15,373 bases of DNA from CAYJPV01 sp964396055 (lineage in GTDB: Bacteria; Acidobacteriota; Vicinamibacteria; Vicinamibacterales; JAKQTR01), in contig CAYNDV010000116.1 in assembly GCA_964396055.1 (NCBI GenBank), forward strand, positions 1 to 15,373, written 5' to 3'. The stretch's first letter is position 1, and each line of letters starts with the position of its first letter. This document shows, in pieces, positions 12,044 through 15,373 of the stretch. The notes beneath the pieces were generated by a model. It worked only from the letters and a program-made list of their open reading frames with translations, was not told the origin of the DNA and ran no database searches. Both the position numbers and the translations under genes were made by a program.

Positions 12044-15029
12044 AGAAGATCAGCTTGAAGCTCAGGCGGACGTCACGCGCCACCTGCCAGGAGCTGGGCT
12101 GCAGCGCCCGCGGGTCGCGCAGGATGTTGAGCGCATCGATGCGTGCCTCGGCGTCGAAGCCCGCGAAAAACGTCTCGAGCGGCACCGGCACCGTCTGTCG
12201 CGTGGTGGTCCGGAAGTAGTCGGTAATCTCCTTCTGGTCGAAGACGTTCAGCACGTTCAGGGCCACCTGCCCGCGCATCTTCTTCCCCAGCGGGATGTCC
12301 TGGCTGATGTTGAGGTCCAGCTGCGTGAGGGCTGGCGTGCGGCCGTCGCTCATCCGGCCCTGGTAGAAGACCGGCGTGGTGCTCACCATGTCGGTCGCCC
12401 GCGAGATCGGGATCCCGCTGGCGGCGCGCCACACGCCGGCCACCAGCGTCCTGGTGGGCAACTGGTAGGCGCCGGCAATCTTCAACTGGTGCGGCCGATC
12501 CGTGTTCAGCCGGCCGTAGAGTTCCTTGCCGGTTTCGTCAAACGCCATGACCAGGCCGTCGAACAGGCGCGTGACGTTCGGCGCGATGCGGGCGATCTCA
12601 TCCGAGCTGGCCAGGCCCGGGTAGTTCCCGTAGAGCCGGCTCAGGGTGTAGCTGGCGTTGAACATCCAGTTGTTCGCGAAGCGGCGCGCGAGCCGCAGTT
12701 CGAGGGCGTCGTAGTCGCGTTTCACCTTCGGCAGCGCCGGGCAGGTGGGGCACTCCGCCGCCTCGATGAAGGTGGCGGCGCCTTCGCCCGGGTTGGCGAT
12801 CCAGAAGACCTCGCCCAGGCCCGGCGTCGGAACGCCGACGTCCTCGATGGCCCGGTCCACCTGCTTGTGCACGTAGCGGGCCGACACGGTCATGCGCGGC
12901 GTGAGTTCGTGCTCGACGCCGAACACCAGTTCCTGCTGGCGGAACGGCTTGAGCTCCGGGTCGATAGCGCCGCACTCGGCGCAGTTCGGGTCGTTCGAGA
13001 CGAGGCGGAAGTCGACCTGTTCGATGAACTGGCCCGGCTGGTTGTTGTTCACCATCAGGGTGTTCCAGTCGAGCGTGTCGAGGGTGTAGTACCGCGACAC
13101 GTACACGTCGCCGCCGAAGGCGCCGCGCGGCAGTTCGAGTTTCATGACGTCGTAGAAGACGCCCCACGATCCGTAGAGCTTCCACCGGCCGTCACCCTTC
13201 ATGTCCCAGGCGAAGCCCGCGCGCGGCGCCAGCTTGTCGCCGAAGCTGAAGTCGATGCCGTTCAGGCCCGGCCGGTAGGACGGGACGGTCTCCTGCTCGG
13301 TGCGCAGGCCGAGGTTCAGCGTCAGCCGGCTGTTGACGGTCCAGGCGTCCTGGACGAACAGGCCGAGGTTGTCCACCGTCACGTAGCCCCGGGTGCCGAA
13401 CTCGCGCCAGTACCAGTAGCCGTACTGCCCGCGGGAGCGGCTGCCGTCGAGGGCGGTGTAGGTCTGGTTCCACCGCAGGTACACGTGGGGCTTCTGTTCG
13501 AAGTCGTACACGTCGTTGCCGATGCGCTCGAACTGCAGGCCGCCCTTCACGGTGTGCTGGCCCCACCCGGTGAGGTACGTCGTCGCGTCGGCCGTGGCGC
13601 CGTAGCGCCAGAACTTGTCCTTCGTCCGCGCCTGGTTGGTGGGCACGCTGTTGAAGCCGTGGGCCCGGACCATGTCTGCCCGCGTCTCGTAGACGGCGTT
13701 GGAGCCGTTGAAGTTGTACCAGATCTCGTTCGGGATGCCCACGTCCTTCGTGTCGTACTGCAGGTAGTTCAGTTTGGCGTTGAAGAACAGGCGGTTGTTC
13801 GCCACCCAGTCGAACGATCCGGTGGTGGTGAAGTTCTGCTCCTCCACGCCCAGTTCCGCGAACCTCGTCGCCGGGTTGCCGGCCCCGTCGATCGCGGGCA
13901 GCCGGCCCGACTGGGTGTAGGGCTGGGTCTGGCCCGCCAGCTTGAAGCGCATCGACGGCGTCATCTGCCACGTCACGTTGCCGACGACGTTCTCCGCCGA
14001 CTCGGACGAGTTGAACGTGCCGGTCTGCTGGTTGCTGTTGAAGGTGACGGTCCGGGTGGTGTCCTCGAGCACCGACGTGTACCCGGCCCAGAACCACAGC
14101 TTCTCGCGCAGGATGGGCCCGCCGATCTGCACGTGGGGATCCCACCGCGTGTAGTCGTCGTGCGGGTACTCCACCGTCTCGGCCACGTTGGCGCCCGACA
14201 GCGCCAGGCGCAGCGACCGCACCTCATTGATGCTGTTGTTGCGGTTGCGCTGCGCCGTCTTGTTCAGCGCGAGGTCGCCGTTCATGGCGTTCGAGCTGAA
14301 GTAGGCGCCGCCCTCGCCGTGGAAAATGTTGCTGCCGCTCTTCGAGATCACGCTGACGACGCCGCCCATGGCGCCGCCGAATTCCGCCGCGTACCCCGAC
14401 GACTTCACCTGGACTTCCTGGATGAAGTCGGTCAGCACGGGCGTCGCCGACACGCCCGTCCGCAGGTTCGTGGTGTCCACGCCGTCCACGTAGTACTTGT
14501 TCTCGGCCGCCGACGCGCCGTCCACCGAGAGGCCGCCGCTGCGGCTCTCCTGGTTGGCGCCCGGCGCGAGGGTGACCACCGACTGGAAGTCGCGGCCCTT
14601 TGGCAGCTTGTCGATCTGGTCCGCGTTCAGGTTGGTCGCCGCCGTCGTCTGCTTGACGTCGATCGTGGCGGCCGTGGCCGACACCTCGACGGTTTCGGTG
14701 ACCCCGCCGACGCCGAGCTGCAGGTCGATCTTCAGCAGCACGCCCACCGCCAGCCTGATCGACGGGTTCTTCGCCGGCGCGAAGCCCTCGAGCGACGCCG
14801 AGATCTCGTACACCCCCGGCTCGAGCGCCGGGAACCGGTACACGCCGCGCGCGTCGGTGACCGCCACGAGGGTCCCCGTCGCGCTCCTCGCCTCCACCGT
14901 GGCGCCGGGCAGCACGCCGCCCTGCGAGTCACGGATGACGCCTTCGATCGTGCCGCGGGTTTCCTGCGCCGCGGCGGGCAGCGCCAGCAGCAGCGCCGCC
15001 AGCACCGCACCCATCACACTCCTTCGCAT
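12042..15029 (-). CDS. Oar-like TonB-dependent receptor with N-terminal carboxypeptidase-regulatory domain
   Basis: Predicted 995-residue outer-membrane receptor. A signal peptide occupies residues 1-21 (LPAAA|QE). Next comes a carboxypeptidase-regulatory-like beta-sandwich (about 23-105; GTIEGVIRDSQGGVLPGATV, GVYRFPALEPGVYEI, GFAP), then a plug domain (about 120-235; LPKGRDFQSVVTLAPG, YYVDGVDTTNLRTG, EVQVKSSGYAAEFGGAMGGVVSVISKSG) and a large barrel ending in LSFKLIF. This architecture is that of the Oar/SusC-like receptors that are very numerous in Acidobacteriota and import oligosaccharides, peptides or other large ligands using TonB energy. No obvious TonB-box is seen. Two CxxC pairs occur in probable surface loops (Cys683/686, Cys760/763). 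ATG 15029 has AGGAGG 7 bases upstream, better than the in-frame upstream ATGs near 15059. No SusD-like partner is adjacent. Confidence 0.93.
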   Translation of the reverse strand: MRRSVMGAVLAALLLALPAAAQETRGTIEGVIRDSQGGVLPGATVEARSATGTLVAVTDARGVYRFPALEPGVYEISASLEGFAPAKNPSIRLAVGVLLKIDLQLGVGGVTETVEVSATAATIDVKQTTAATNLNADQIDKLPKGRDFQSVVTLAPGANQESRSGGLSVDGASAAENKYYVDGVDTTNLRTGVSATPVLTDFIQEVQVKSSGYAAEFGGAMGGVVSVISKSGSNIFHGEGGAYFSSNAMNGDLALNKTAQRNRNNSINEVRSLRLALSGANVAETVEYPHDDYTRWDPHVQIGGPILREKLWFWAGYTSVLEDTTRTVTFNSNQQTGTFNSSESAENVVGNVTWQMTPSMRFKLAGQTQPYTQSGRLPAIDGAGNPATRFAELGVEEQNFTTTGSFDWVANNRLFFNAKLNYLQYDTKDVGIPNEIWYNFNGSNAVYETRADMVRAHGFNSVPTNQARTKDKFWRYGATADATTYLTGWGQHTVKGGLQFERIGNDVYDFEQKPHVYLRWNQTYTALDGSRSRGQYGYWYWREFGTRGYVTVDNLGLFVQDAWTVNSRLTLNLGLRTEQETVPSYRPGLNGIDFSFGDKLAPRAGFAWDMKGDGRWKLYGSWGVFYDVMKLELPRGAFGGDVYVSRYYTLDTLDWNTLMVNNNQPGQFIEQVDFRLVSNDPNCAECGAIDPELKPFRQQELVFGVEHELTPRMTVSARYVHKQVDRAIEDVGVPTPGLGEVFWIANPGEGAATFIEAAECPTCPALPKVKRDYDALELRLARRFANNWMFNASYTLSRLYGNYPGLASSDEIARIAPNVTRLFDGLVMAFDETGKELYGRLNTDRPHQLKIAGAYQLPTRTLVAGVWRAASGIPISRATDMVSTTPVFYQGRMSDGRTPALTQLDLNISQDIPLGKKMRGQVALNVLNVFDQKEITDYFRTTTRQTVPVPLETFFAGFDAEARIDALNILRDPRALQPSSWQVARDVRLSFKLIF

Positions 15030-15036
15030 GCCCCTT

Positions 15037-15042
15037 CCTCCT
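15037..15042 (-). promoter_or_regulatory. Ribosome-binding site of the TonB receptor gene
   Basis: A consensus AGGAGG on the minus strand, 7 bases before ATG 15029. It fixes the start against two in-frame ATGs about 30 bases further upstream. Confidence 0.7.
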
Positions 15043-15167
15043 GATCCTGAGCGCATCACGCTCGTGGTGGCAGACCGTGAACGCCGGCCATCTGCGTCGG
15101 GGGGCGCCAGCGGCGGCCCGCCCCGGCGCCGGAGGCGCGGGTCGAGCCTGGATCGAAGGTAGGGGAC

Positions 15168-15194
15168 GGGCGGCGCAAAGTCCTTACGCCGCCC
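15168..15194 (-). terminator. Stem-loop between the TPR gene end and the TonB receptor gene
   Basis: GGGCGGCG (15168-15175) and CGCCGCCC (15187-15194) form a perfect 8-base stem with an 11-base loop. On the minus strand it begins 11 bases after the TPR gene stop, a good place for a terminator, but no T-run follows. The loop contains most of the GTAAGGACT element, so the structure could instead be regulatory. Confidence 0.4.
15179..15187 (-). promoter_or_regulatory. GTAAGGACT element upstream of the TonB receptor gene
   Basis: Second copy of the nonamer seen at 7201-7193, again followed after four bases by GCCGC and shortly by GTCCC. It lies about 150 bases before ATG 15029, compared with about 77 bases before the MBL fusion start. 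A TACCTTCG segment begins 17 bases after the nonamer, but it is not a good -10. Confidence 0.3.
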
Positions 15195-15205
15195 CTGTGA
15201 TTGGG

Positions 15206-15373
15206 CTACCGGGGGCCTCGGGATCGGCTGGATTGCGCCTCGGGGCCGGCGGCCAGGGCAGCCCGCTCGCGGCGGCCCGCCAGAAGCAGCGGCGCGTCGG
15301 CATCGGCGCCCGCCAGCCCGGCCAGCAGCGCGTCGTACGCGGCGACGCTGCCCGCCGTGTCGCCGGCGTCGCC
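15206..15373 (-). CDS. C-terminal fragment of a TPR-containing protein
   Basis: An open frame enters from the right edge and stops at TAG (CTA at 15206-15208), giving 55 residues. GDTAGSVAAYDALLAGLAGA, then DADAPLL and RRERAAL, resembles the end of tetratricopeptide regions that finish many acidobacterial serine/threonine kinases and winged-helix regulators (pattern GDTA.A.AAY..FL.LW.DADPD.P.L..A..E...L). An Arg/Ser/Pro-rich tail follows. Which protein type lies upstream cannot be told from here. It is transcribed in the same direction as the TonB receptor gene, with a stem-loop between. Confidence 0.5.
   Translation of the reverse strand, partial: GDAGDTAGSVAAYDALLAGLAGADADAPLLLAGRRERAALAAGPEAQSSRSRGPR

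Noticed and set aside
12489..15044. 851-codon open frame opposite the TonB receptor gene
   Set aside because: Its translation is Arg/Val/His-rich without signal or domain. The receptor frame has all expected family features.

Overview
The window is a high-GC bacterial chromosome segment with dense coding on both strands. Gene content points to Acidobacteriota, probably the Vicinamibacteria: a large Oar-type TonB-dependent receptor with an N-terminal carboxypeptidase-regulatory domain, Tat-exported Gfo/Idh/MocA oxidoreductase and sugar-isomerase-like TIM-barrel proteins, an exported HEAT-repeat protein and a DUF5916-like remnant. This placement is inferred from gene families and style; no rRNA or marker gene is present. 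I see no tRNA, rRNA, CRISPR array, insertion sequence or phage gene.

Layout. (1) 3-176 (+): C-terminus of an aspartase/fumarase-superfamily lyase. (2) 217-4236 (-): a compact operon, transcribed leftwards, of an exported FecR-domain protein, an OmpA-domain lipoprotein and a CHASE2-PAS hybrid histidine kinase whose likely GTG start lies inside the OmpA gene. (3) 4392-5309 (+): a Tat-exported TIM-barrel sugar isomerase/epimerase-like protein, divergent from the fecR operon. (4) 5328-7115 (-): an unusual exported fusion of a concanavalin-like (DUF1080-like) domain, ankyrin repeats and a metallo-beta-lactamase domain. Upstream of it, after a REP-like palindrome, is an OmpW-like outer-membrane protein gene (7278-7931, -). 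(5) 8015-9277 (+): a Tat-exported Gfo/Idh/MocA oxidoreductase, divergent from ompW. A heptanucleotide tandem repeat begins at its stop codon, and an exported HEAT-repeat protein (9332-11542) follows. (6) 11545-11871: an internal fragment of a DUF5916-type protein, then about 170 bases rich in palindromes and short repeats. (7) 12042-15029 (-): the TonB-dependent receptor. (8) 15206-15373 (-): C-terminus of a TPR protein that continues beyond the window.

How the parts may work together. Nearly every complete product carries an export signal or is membrane-bound, so this is a cell-envelope neighbourhood. The FecR/OmpA/CHASE2-kinase set looks like a self-contained envelope-sensing module. The TIM-barrel, Gfo/Idh/MocA, DUF1080-like and TonB receptor genes are of the types seen in acidobacterial and planctomycete uptake and periplasmic handling of glycosides (possibly 3-keto-glycoside chemistry), but no single operon joins them and no substrate can be read from the sequence.

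The most notable items are the FecR-OmpA-CHASE2 kinase operon, the three-domain MBL fusion, short tandem repeats that begin at the stop codons of two different genes, the DUF5916 fossil, and a GTAAGGACT-N4-GCCGC element upstream of two leftward genes.
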